From the NCBI GenBank assembly GCA_035347995.1, contig DAOPQD010000039.1, positions 1 to 27,152 of the forward strand: a stretch of 27,152 nucleotides of DNA. Reading direction: 5' to 3'. The notes under the pieces were generated by a model. It had not been told where the DNA came from. It saw only the letters and a list, made by a program, of their open reading frames with translations, and did no database searches. Of this stretch, positions 1-6,883 are shown piece after piece. Each line of letters starts with the position of its first letter. Within the stretch, counting starts at the first letter, position 1. The DNA is from JAAZNO01 sp012798275. Lineage in GTDB: Bacteria; Chloroflexota; Anaerolineae; B4-G1; SLSP01. A program made the position numbers and the translations under genes.

Positions 1-32
1 GGAAAAAGGCCGTTCGCAACCCCGATTTTGTT

Positions 33-53
33 CGTAAACCGCCCCGGTTTGCG
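33..53 (-). terminator. Possible weak terminator hairpin after cas4
   Basis: Positions 33-41 and 45-53 can pair as a 9-bp stem with one internal mismatch around a 3-nt loop (CGTAAACCG / CGGTTTGCG). It lies about 80 bases past the cas4 stop in the direction of transcription. It is followed on the minus strand by an A-rich rather than a T-rich stretch, so it is not a classical intrinsic terminator. Nothing else is recognisable in 1-135, and no CRISPR repeat is visible there. Confidence 0.25.
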
Positions 54-135
54 AAAAAGCGCCCTTCCCCAACGGCCTCAGCCCATCCTCGCAGGCGCTG
101 CTCCCCCAACCCGCTCTTCACCCGCCGACTGCTCT

Positions 136-705
136 TCACACCACGTCGTTACAGAAGCGGCGGAACTCGCAGATCTCGCACTTCCCCCGCTGCGCTGGCG
201 GCGCTGGCATGTGCTCCGTGCTGATGATGGTGTTGATTCCGATCAGCGCCGTGCCGACTTGCGCCCGCAACTCGGCGGTTAACGCTACTTCCCGCGCCCG
301 CCGCGCCGGAATGAAGTAGATGAAGCCCCGCCGCGCCGGAACCTGCCACAACTCCTCCAACAACATCCCATAGGCCGTCAATTGCAGGTAGACGTGTTGC
401 CCGGCTCGCCCTGGCGAGTCTTTGTATTCGATCGGGATCGCCTCGTCAGCTCGTTTGATCGCCAGATCAACCCGCCCCCGCAGGTCATAGCGCCCCGATT
501 CGACCTCCAAATTGAAGTACCGCGCGCCATCCTGAAGACCGTAGACGCGCAGGCTGCGCCGCTGTTCCCGTTGCTCCTCGCTCTCCTGCGCCGCGTTGCC
601 GGCTGCCATTTTGTAAGTGACCGGACGAATCTGCGGCAGGCAATACTGGTAGTAGATGATGCGCGGACAGTAGGTGTATTGACGTAAGTCACTGACGACA
701 GGCAT
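136..705 (-). CDS. cas4: CRISPR-associated exonuclease Cas4
   Basis: A 189-residue Cas4 of the RecB nuclease family. Cas4 trims the ends of prespacers and helps Cas1-Cas2 choose PAM-compatible spacers. Visible motifs are an N-terminal Cys13 (TYCPR) and the C-terminal Cys176, Cys179 and Cys185 (KCEICEFRRFC), together the usual four iron-sulfur ligands. The nuclease core is GRVDL with Asp80, IEYKDS with Glu93 and Lys95, then a Gln-Tyr helix near 103-112. All expected catalytic residues are present, so it looks active. The ATG at 705 has only a weak purine-rich site (GGGAAAG) ahead of it. It follows cas2 after a 54-base gap and is the last gene of the cas1-cas2-cas4 run. It could be mistaken for a stand-alone RecB-like nuclease, but the cysteine pattern and context make Cas4 nearly certain. 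Confidence 0.95.
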   Translation of the reverse strand: MPVVSDLRQYTYCPRIIYYQYCLPQIRPVTYKMAAGNAAQESEEQREQRRSLRVYGLQDGARYFNLEVESGRYDLRGRVDLAIKRADEAIPIEYKDSPGRAGQHVYLQLTAYGMLLEELWQVPARRGFIYFIPARRAREVALTAELRAQVGTALIGINTIISTEHMPAPPAQRGKCEICEFRRFCNDVV

Positions 706-759
706 GACTCTTTCCCTTTAAAATCACCGAGTTATGGACTTCATGCGCCATTCACAAGC

Positions 760-1086
760 TCACCTTCTCGCTTGTTCGTCTCCAGATGCGGGGGAGGAGC
801 TCCCCGCGCCCTTTTCCGCTGCCGCTGGTGCCGGGGCGGGAACTTCCTGGACGATTTCCAGCCGCGCTTTCCAGTCCTTTTCGCAACAGGGCAGCAGCAA
901 AATTTTGCCCGGGCGCTTCCCCAACCGTTTGCGCAGCTTCGCCAGCAGCTCCTCCTGATGCACGCGCCGCAGATCGCCGGTGAAAGCGCTGAGTTGGATC
1001 CGCTCCAGCCCGTAGTCCAGGCAGGTATCGGCCACCTTGGTGCGGATTTTGGTATCGGGAATGTCGTAGATCAGGAGAATCTGCAC
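760..1086 (-). CDS. cas2: CRISPR spacer-acquisition protein Cas2 (GTG start)
   Basis: Cas2 forms the dimeric bridge of the Cas1-Cas2 integrase. The protein opens VQILLIYDIPD, the standard first beta strand of the ferredoxin fold with the conserved Asp8, and continues through LDYGLERIQLSAFTGDL. I chose the GTG at 1086 because GGAGG lies 5 bases ahead of it and the product then starts exactly where Cas2 proteins start. The alternative GTG at 1110 would add eight residues, overlap cas1 and lacks a clear ribosome binding site. At 108 residues it is longer than the usual 85-95. The excess is a C-terminal low-complexity tail rich in Ala, Pro, Ser and Gly of about 25 residues. It lies 17 bases after cas1 and should be co-transcribed with it. 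Confidence 0.93.
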   Translation of the reverse strand: MQILLIYDIPDTKIRTKVADTCLDYGLERIQLSAFTGDLRRVHQEELLAKLRKRLGKRPGKILLLPCCEKDWKARLEIVQEVPAPAPAAAEKGAGSSSPASGDEQARR

Positions 1087-1103
1087 GTGCTCCTCCCTGG
1101 ATT

Positions 1104-2153
1104 TCACCACCCCATCACAAAGGCCTGATAGTCCGGACGTTCACCGCGCAAGTACGCTGCCAGATGACGTGCCTGCGATTGCAGGATCCAGCGCAGCTTC
1201 TGCTTCTTGCCCTCGTAACGCTCGCCGCTCTCCTCCAACCGCTCCAGTACCCGCTGGACGATGGTCCGCCGGATGGCCAGCTCTAGCCGCCCCTCCTCAT
1301 CCTGCGCCAGCGCCACCCCTTGCCCCACCAGTCCCAGGATCGCGCGATCTACCACCGGCGCGCGGAATTCCTCGATCAAATCCAGCACCAGGCTGGGCTT
1401 GCCGGGCCGATCCACGTGGATGAAGCCGGCATACGGATCGAGGCCAGCCAGGAGGATGGCGCGCTCGACCTGACCATAGAGCACGCCGTAGCCGTAGTTC
1501 AGCGCCGCGTTGAAGGGATCGCGCGCCCCCCGGCCCTCCCGCCCTGGCCAGCCGAGTGCCTCTGGGACGAGCGCCCGCACGCCTTCCCAGTAAGCCTGCG
1601 CCGCGCGGCCCTCGATAGACAGCAGCTCGGCCCGCCGCGTCTCGCTGTTCAGGTCGGTGACACCCGCCAGCCACTCCTGCACAGGTCGCAGATGCGCCGT
1701 GACCTGTTTCGCAGCGGCATGGAGCGCGGCATAACACGTGGGGTCTTTCTCCTTGCGATTCTTGGCCGCATACTTGAGCAGGCGCGCCTGATTTTGCAAC
1801 TTGCCCGTGGCGAAGGCGGCGGCCAACGCGGCCCCGCGCGGATCCTGGTAGGCCTCATATTGTGCGCGGCGCGTCTGCACCGTCCCTCCCAACCCGGCGG
1901 CGTAGAGCGCGGCATACGGCTCTCCCCGCGAGGAAAGGCAATAGACCGGGATGCCCTGCCCGGCGCAGAGATCCAGCGCATCGGTGGAGATCGAGACACC
2001 CCGCCCGATGATCAGCACATTTTCCAGCGTCAGCAGCGGCGCCTCGGCCAGCAGCTCCCCCTTGAGTCTGACCTGCAGGCGTTCGCTGTGCTTGCCCAGA
2101 TACGAGCCGAATTGGTCAATGATCAGATTTGTGGTGTCCATAGGTTGACTCAT
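1104..2153 (-). CDS. cas1: CRISPR integrase Cas1
   Basis: Cas1 is the metal-dependent integrase that inserts new spacers into the array. The 349 residues show the N-terminal beta domain (LIIDQFGSYLG, then ENVLIIGRGVSIS) and the C-terminal helical catalytic domain. The three metal ligands are recognisable: Glu181 in IEGRAAQAYW, His246 in GFIHVDR and Glu261 in LVLDLIEEFR. The block NYGYGVLYGQVERAILLAG is typical of Cas1 from type I and III loci. No reverse transcriptase or other fusion is present. The start is uncertain: ATG at 2153 and ATG at 2141 are both possible and neither has a good ribosome binding site. The gene follows the type III effector run after a gap of about 150 bases, which shows no clear promoter, so read-through from the effector operon is plausible. 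Confidence 0.96.
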   Translation of the reverse strand: MSQPMDTTNLIIDQFGSYLGKHSERLQVRLKGELLAEAPLLTLENVLIIGRGVSISTDALDLCAGQGIPVYCLSSRGEPYAALYAAGLGGTVQTRRAQYEAYQDPRGAALAAAFATGKLQNQARLLKYAAKNRKEKDPTCYAALHAAAKQVTAHLRPVQEWLAGVTDLNSETRRAELLSIEGRAAQAYWEGVRALVPEALGWPGREGRGARDPFNAALNYGYGVLYGQVERAILLAGLDPYAGFIHVDRPGKPSLVLDLIEEFRAPVVDRAILGLVGQGVALAQDEEGRLELAIRRTIVQRVLERLEESGERYEGKKQKLRWILQSQARHLAAYLRGERPDYQAFVMGW

Positions 2154-2302
2154 TCATGGTAGATGACCCCCATGCCGCGGCCGTCAGTCCCTCTCTCGCA
2201 CATTCCACTGCTCCATTCTCCTCCTTGCTCATGCATTTATGCGCCATCTGCCAACACCACAACCTGCGCCGGCGAGAGGGAGGGAGAAATCAAGGCGGAT
2301 CT

Positions 2303-4621
2303 TCATCGTCCTTCCTTGCCGTCCTTCTCGATCAATGGCAAGCCCTGCGTATCTGCATCAGCCAAATGCAGAGATACCGCATCGTTTTTGTGTTTTTCAA
2401 TTCGCCGTTTGTTGCCCATAAACCATTCGAATTGCGGGTGGCCAGGGTCAAACCTTGTGGTTGGGCGCGGGTAGTGAATGGGCAGCTCTGGCGGCGTTCC
2501 GAGCAAGGCACGCAGGTCGTCCAGCACCTTATCAAACCCGCCTCCATAAATGTTTCGCATCGTGTCGAGAAACTTCTGCTTGTGCTGCGTTCCATCTACG
2601 GATTGCCAACCGGCTTCCGGCTCGATGGAGTGCAGCCGTGCTTCCCAATCAATGGTTTGCACGCTTTCAACCCTCACTTTGACCGAGCCGAAGCCAAGGG
2701 GTTTGGCATAGCCCAGGCGATGGAACATCCCCTCCTCCAGTCCCAGCGCGTAGAGCAACGCACCCAATTCCAGCGGGGCCAGATTTTCAAAGTCCACGGT
2801 GAAGGTAAACGTCGCTCCGGGTTTGAGCGCGCCGCGCACGGTGCGGTTCTGGTCGCTTTTCTCATTCCGCTGATACTCTTCCGGCTTCGCTTTACCCTGG
2901 TGGCGATAGAATTTGCGCCCGCGTAGCTGCGCACTGGCAGTATCATAGGTGACCCCTGGATCTGGCTGACCGTTTTTGTCGAGCAAGTAGAATGGCGTCG
3001 TAGTCGGTTTGGGAGTGGAAAGAATAGCCAGGGTGGTCTCCGGTAATTCCCCCTCGCTATGGATCAATGTGCCGTGGGAGAAGCGCACGCGGCCGGCATA
3101 GGCCGTGGGCGCCTCCTGCCCAATGTCTTCTGCGCTTTCCCGCACCCAGCCGAAAACGCGGCAGGCGGGACAAAGATGATCATAGTCTTTGCACCGATGC
3201 CAGGATTGCGACAACATATTGCCCACACTGTGTTCATAGCCCACGCGCGGGACGGAAACAGGCACAATGAACTTGACACGCGGAGCGTCTGCCGTTCCTT
3301 CCAGCATCGCGTAAACCAGTTCGCCGCCTTTTAGTTGCCGCTCTTCGTACCGATATACAAATCGGCTGAATGCTGGTTCGTCACCGAGGCGCCGTCCTGG
3401 CGATTGGCCCTTCTTCTGACGTTTTTGTACCGCATTACGATGACGCTCCTGGTAATCTTTGATGAGGGCTTCATACGCGTGCCGTACCTCTTCTGGCAAG
3501 TCAATCGATTCGGGCCCGATCTGATTTTCTTGTGCTCGAAAGAAGAACCGCTCGCTGTGTTTGGGCTCGATGTTCTGGTTGGTGATGCACAACCAGCCGT
3601 GCTCAATCCTCTGCCCATTTTTGGGCTTTAAAGCAGATGGATCCCGTCGCACTTCCACCACATTCCAGAATTGGATGCGTGGATGCGGATGTTGGAAGAA
3701 TTCCAGCAGGGCATAACATTCCTCGCCGTGAACGATACCTTCCGGGTTAAGAACCGCAGATTGTGTTCGTTGGATAAAAGACTGTCTACTGGCAAGTTGT
3801 TTTGGATTCTGTTGACGTCCTTTAGGGCCCATACCTTGCAAGGTTTTGCTCGGCTTGATAGGCCAATAACTGGCGCTCCAGGCTGCATACTGCATTCCTT
3901 GCGGGTTCTTTTTATTGGGGGATTCTATTTGCAGGCTTGTGGTACCTGGCAGTAGGCGCAAACGCCAGGTTTCATCATCACGCTCTACCCGTGCCGGCAC
4001 TAACCAGGAAGCGCGTGCTGATGCAAAATGAAAACTCAACGGATCCTCATTAAACGCCACAAAACATGAATTGGTCACCGCCTCAAAGACCGAGCGGAAC
4101 ATCCCCCGCAGGCTGCTGGCCGGCAGGGCGGCCTGGCCCTCTACTTGAAAGAAGCGATAGGTTCGGTGTCCACTGGCATCTTCGGAGACGGCATGCGAAT
4201 CGGAGATGAACAGCGGCGTTACGGCTTCCACCTTGCAAGTAATGCGTCCGGTCAACCCCACGTAGCGATCGTGGGGCGGCGGCGGGCAATCGCCCAGAAT
4301 GCAATTCTGCGGCCGCTGCTGTGGGAGAAGACGCACAAAGTTGTACGGATTGAGGAAACGGTACGCTTGATTCGCCGTTGGTGTTTTTGTTTGAGTCTGG
4401 TGGCCGGTCTGTGGCATCACTCCTACTGGACGCACATTGCGGGCTTCGGGGCCCCTTTTCCCCTGCCCTTCCACAAATGTTACTGTTTCCCCTTCCTGGG
4501 GTGTACTGTCCTCAGGTCCTTGCCATTGCTTGATATGAACATACAAATCACTCTGTCCCTGCCGCTTGATAAACCCATAACCTTTCCGGACGTCGAACCA
4601 TTTGATCTTGCCCTCAGCCAT
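2303..4621 (-). CDS. Type III-D Cas7-insertion protein (TIGR03986-like RAMP) with N-terminal cold-shock domain
   Basis: A 772-residue RAMP-superfamily backbone subunit of a type III-D effector. Residues 1-67 are a cold-shock domain: GKIKWFDVRKGYGFIK with RNP1-like KGYGFI (13-18) and RNP2-like DLYVHI (25-30). A 20-residue linker leads to RFLNPYNFVR (88-97), the opening expected of the TIGR03986 family. The Cas7 fold continues with LPASSLRGMFRSVFE (167-180), a large insertion of roughly 220-450, CPACRVFGW (484-492), AGRVRFSHGTL (509-519), TTPFYL and RGRKFYRHQ (541-575), and a glycine-rich loop YAKPLGFGSVKV (638-649). Family knowledge places such a Cas7-insertion subunit in the III-Dv complex, binding crRNA or target RNA. 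The ATG overlaps the csx19 stop by 8 bases and is preceded by AAGGAGG at 6 bases. The cold-shock fusion is the unusual part. The assignment of the insertion limits is approximate. Confidence 0.88.
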   Translation of the reverse strand: MAEGKIKWFDVRKGYGFIKRQGQSDLYVHIKQWQGPEDSTPQEGETVTFVEGQGKRGPEARNVRPVGVMPQTGHQTQTKTPTANQAYRFLNPYNFVRLLPQQRPQNCILGDCPPPPHDRYVGLTGRITCKVEAVTPLFISDSHAVSEDASGHRTYRFFQVEGQAALPASSLRGMFRSVFEAVTNSCFVAFNEDPLSFHFASARASWLVPARVERDDETWRLRLLPGTTSLQIESPNKKNPQGMQYAAWSASYWPIKPSKTLQGMGPKGRQQNPKQLASRQSFIQRTQSAVLNPEGIVHGEECYALLEFFQHPHPRIQFWNVVEVRRDPSALKPKNGQRIEHGWLCITNQNIEPKHSERFFFRAQENQIGPESIDLPEEVRHAYEALIKDYQERHRNAVQKRQKKGQSPGRRLGDEPAFSRFVYRYEERQLKGGELVYAMLEGTADAPRVKFIVPVSVPRVGYEHSVGNMLSQSWHRCKDYDHLCPACRVFGWVRESAEDIGQEAPTAYAGRVRFSHGTLIHSEGELPETTLAILSTPKPTTTPFYLLDKNGQPDPGVTYDTASAQLRGRKFYRHQGKAKPEEYQRNEKSDQNRTVRGALKPGATFTFTVDFENLAPLELGALLYALGLEEGMFHRLGYAKPLGFGSVKVRVESVQTIDWEARLHSIEPEAGWQSVDGTQHKQKFLDTMRNIYGGGFDKVLDDLRALLGTPPELPIHYPRPTTRFDPGHPQFEWFMGNKRRIEKHKNDAVSLHLADADTQGLPLIEKDGKEGR

Positions 4622-5201
4622 TGTCGTCCTCCTTCCATTCGCTCAGGCCGCTGAACCAGACGAACTCCACCTGGCCGGCGCGGCTAAATGTCTTGTAGTG
4701 AATCTGCAGCCGCGACCATTCGGCAGGAACGGGGTACTCCAGCCGGGCTGCGCCCACGCGGTCGTCATGCCAGCAGCTGCCATCCCGTTTGCCCCACAGC
4801 AATGCAGTTCCCTCACGCTGATAGAAAGATCCTCTAGGGTGGTCTGCCCAGTAGTCTTGCCCCCCATTGCCCATCGGCGGCTGCACGCTGGCCGGCCCGA
4901 TGAACCGCCAGGCAAATTCTGCTCCCTCACGGCGTAGTTCCAGGTCGCCGCCCTCTCCAAAAAGCCGCGCCCGCTCCAGCAACACCACAGTCTGCGGCAA
5001 AGCGTCGCGCTTAAAGGCGATCTCGCTGGCGTATTCCCATATCCGGTAAGGCATTTGGTCTATGGGCCACTGCTGCACAAATGCCAGCAGATTGCCTTCA
5101 GCACAGCGTCCGCTCCGGATGGAAAGATCGGCCGCTCCCCATTGAGGCTGCCTTACTTCTTGAACCAACCCCTTGAAATCCACGCGTGGCCAGGGTTTCA
5201 T
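4614..5201 (-). CDS. csx19: Type III-D accessory subunit Csx19 (TIGR03984-like)
   Basis: A 195-residue protein resembling Csx19, a small subunit found only in type III-D loci and part of the III-Dv effector complex. Features that fit are the segment ERARLFGEGGDLELRREG near the middle (about 76-93), followed by FAWRFIG, and a C-terminal stretch EFVWFSGLSEWKE. No catalytic motif, signal peptide or membrane segment is visible. It begins at ATG 5201, overlapping the stop of the upstream double-Cas7 gene by 4 bases (ATGA), with GGGAGG ahead of it. It in turn overlaps the next gene by 8 bases, so translation is probably coupled. The similarity is recognised by eye from short motifs and by position, so the family call is less secure than for the other subunits. 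Confidence 0.75.
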   Translation of the reverse strand: MKPWPRVDFKGLVQEVRQPQWGAADLSIRSGRCAEGNLLAFVQQWPIDQMPYRIWEYASEIAFKRDALPQTVVLLERARLFGEGGDLELRREGAEFAWRFIGPASVQPPMGNGGQDYWADHPRGSFYQREGTALLWGKRDGSCWHDDRVGAARLEYPVPAEWSRLQIHYKTFSRAGQVEFVWFSGLSEWKEDDNG

Positions 5202-6883
5202 TGCGCACCTCCCTTCAAGACCGGATAAAGCGAATCTACACGCCCAAAGTAACTATCGGCGGTCAGGCCGAGGTTTTCCGGGCGTGAAAAGTCGTTGACC
5301 TGCTTCTGAAACTCATTGACCCACTGCTGCGCCAATGCCTGCCAATCGGCGGTGGCTGCGGTCACTTGCACCGCGGTATAGACGCCGCTGCGCTGCGACG
5401 ACAATCCCAGCGCTGCTACAGCCGGCGCATCAGCAGGGGTGAGATAGCCAAACGTCGCCGTCCAATCCTGCAGCCTGATCCGACCAAAGCCTTTCGCCGC
5501 GCCAAAGCCGACCTGTAACCAGCCCTCGGTCAGGTCGCGTAGCACCAACGCCAGCCAGCCCAGTTCCCAGGGTTCAGGGTTTTCCAGGTGCAGGCGCAGC
5601 GCAAAGGCCGGTTTCCACAACGCCAGCGCATCAAACTTGGCGCCTTCTGCTCCGCCACCAGTGAAACGGTCAATGGCCAGAAAGTCCAGCATTTTGAGTA
5701 CTGGCTTGTCGCTGGCGAAGGGGGCATCTTCCACGATCAAGCGACTGCCGCGTCGGGTGCTGCCGAACAAACGGCAGGCCAGGCAGAGGTGCTTATCACC
5801 CACAATTTCGTCTGAGGGGATTCTTTCCTTCAATAACGTGTCGCAACTGGCCAGCGGCGCATCCTTTCGGCTCTCCACAGGGCTGCACGCCGGGCATTTT
5901 TGTGGAAATGCCGTGGCGTTGGCGGCGTTACATGTCGCTAACGTGCGGGCGATCCGTTCAGCGTGGGAACGCAGCACGCCGCGCACGCTGGCGCCGGTAA
6001 GCACCGGATGCTGCCAGTCGCCCAACTGCAGCAGCGGTGCATGGTCAAAGCCTGTCATGCCGGAGACAAGGGTGTCATTGGTGAGCAAGGGGCCTTCGGC
6101 TTGAAGGGTACCGGTGAAAGAAAGCCAACCACGCGCAACAGCCCTCGGTTGGTCGTCGGCAGAAACGGGGCGTAAGCTCTCTACCTGCCTCGCCAACCAG
6201 TCGGGTTGCGCCTGTGCCTGTTGCCAGGGTTTATCGTTCCTGAGAAAAGCCAACACCTGCTCCGGCTGTTCTAGAGGAAGGGTCCTGTATTCCAGGTTGC
6301 TCAATTCAAACGCGCCCAAACCGCGCGCTACATTCCCACCTAGCCATAGTCTTCCAGCTTCCCACTCGGCCAGGCCAGCAGCCAGAAGCGCCTCATCTTT
6401 CGGGGTAGGATCGCGCAGTTCCAGGCGTAAACTGAAGGCGGCACCGGCGGGCAGCACTTCCAGGTCGAACTTGACCGCGCCGGCTCGCGCCGCTGCTCCG
6501 GTCGCCCGGTCAATCCCTACGCCGTCACGGATCAAGGAGCGAGACAGCTTGCCTACAGGCGTCGCATTGAACACCAGCAGCCGTGAGGCGGCGGATTGAG
6601 ACTCCTCTTCATCCGTTGGGTTGACATCACCAAAAAGATGGCAGACGGAGCAGGAACAGGAATCGCCTCCGCCGGTCAGGGCGGCGCACGGAGCCAAGCC
6701 GAAGCGCGGCGCCAACCTGGTCAATAACGAGCGCAGTACGCCAGCGATGGCCGTGCCGGGAATGAAGAGCTGCCCCTGCGTGTCCCGCCGCAACAATGCA
6801 TCAGTCAAATTATTGCCCTCGCCGCTGCCGATGTGGACGGCCGTGCGAGCGGCCAAAGTTGCCGTAATCACCCGGTAAGTCAT
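5198..6883 (-). CDS. Type III-D double Cas7 backbone protein (Cas7-2x)
   Basis: 561 residues made of two fused Cas7/Csm3-like units. Unit 1 (about 1-200) has the Csm3-type opening HIGSGEGNNLTDALLRRD, where Asp28 aligns with the target-RNA-cleaving Asp of Csm3, then IPGTAIAGVLRSLL, a Cys cluster (66, 76, 78, 81), CHLFGD and the glycine loop LGGNVARGLGAF (181-192). Unit 2 (about 250-475) repeats the plan: GFDHAPLL with Asp280, VLTGASVRGVLRS, cysteines 330, 333, 367 and 370, CRLFGS, FLAIDRFTGGG and GFGAAKGFGRI (459-469). Both units therefore keep a candidate RNase aspartate. I start at ATG 6883, which overlaps the upstream stop as ATGA and has GGGAGG 6 bases ahead. The longer reading to 6982 runs inside the previous gene. 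It forms part of the crRNA-binding backbone of the III-D complex. Confidence 0.9.
   Translation of the reverse strand: MTYRVITATLAARTAVHIGSGEGNNLTDALLRRDTQGQLFIPGTAIAGVLRSLLTRLAPRFGLAPCAALTGGGDSCSCSVCHLFGDVNPTDEEESQSAASRLLVFNATPVGKLSRSLIRDGVGIDRATGAAARAGAVKFDLEVLPAGAAFSLRLELRDPTPKDEALLAAGLAEWEAGRLWLGGNVARGLGAFELSNLEYRTLPLEQPEQVLAFLRNDKPWQQAQAQPDWLARQVESLRPVSADDQPRAVARGWLSFTGTLQAEGPLLTNDTLVSGMTGFDHAPLLQLGDWQHPVLTGASVRGVLRSHAERIARTLATCNAANATAFPQKCPACSPVESRKDAPLASCDTLLKERIPSDEIVGDKHLCLACRLFGSTRRGSRLIVEDAPFASDKPVLKMLDFLAIDRFTGGGAEGAKFDALALWKPAFALRLHLENPEPWELGWLALVLRDLTEGWLQVGFGAAKGFGRIRLQDWTATFGYLTPADAPAVAALGLSSQRSGVYTAVQVTAATADWQALAQQWVNEFQKQVNDFSRPENLGLTADSYFGRVDSLYPVLKGGAQ

Noticed and set aside
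1..135. Left edge as the end of a CRISPR array or leader
   Set aside because: No sequence recurs at CRISPR-like spacing in this short stretch; only one small hairpin is seen.
1320..2162. A 280-codon plus-strand frame opposite cas1
   Set aside because: Antisense shadow of a clearly functional Cas1; composition is not protein-like.
2174..2285. Inverted repeat CCCTCTC ... GAGAGGG between cas7-insertion and cas1 as a terminator or promoter structure
   Set aside because: The loop would be about 80 bases and the arms are low-complexity C/T and G/A runs, so pairing by chance is likely.
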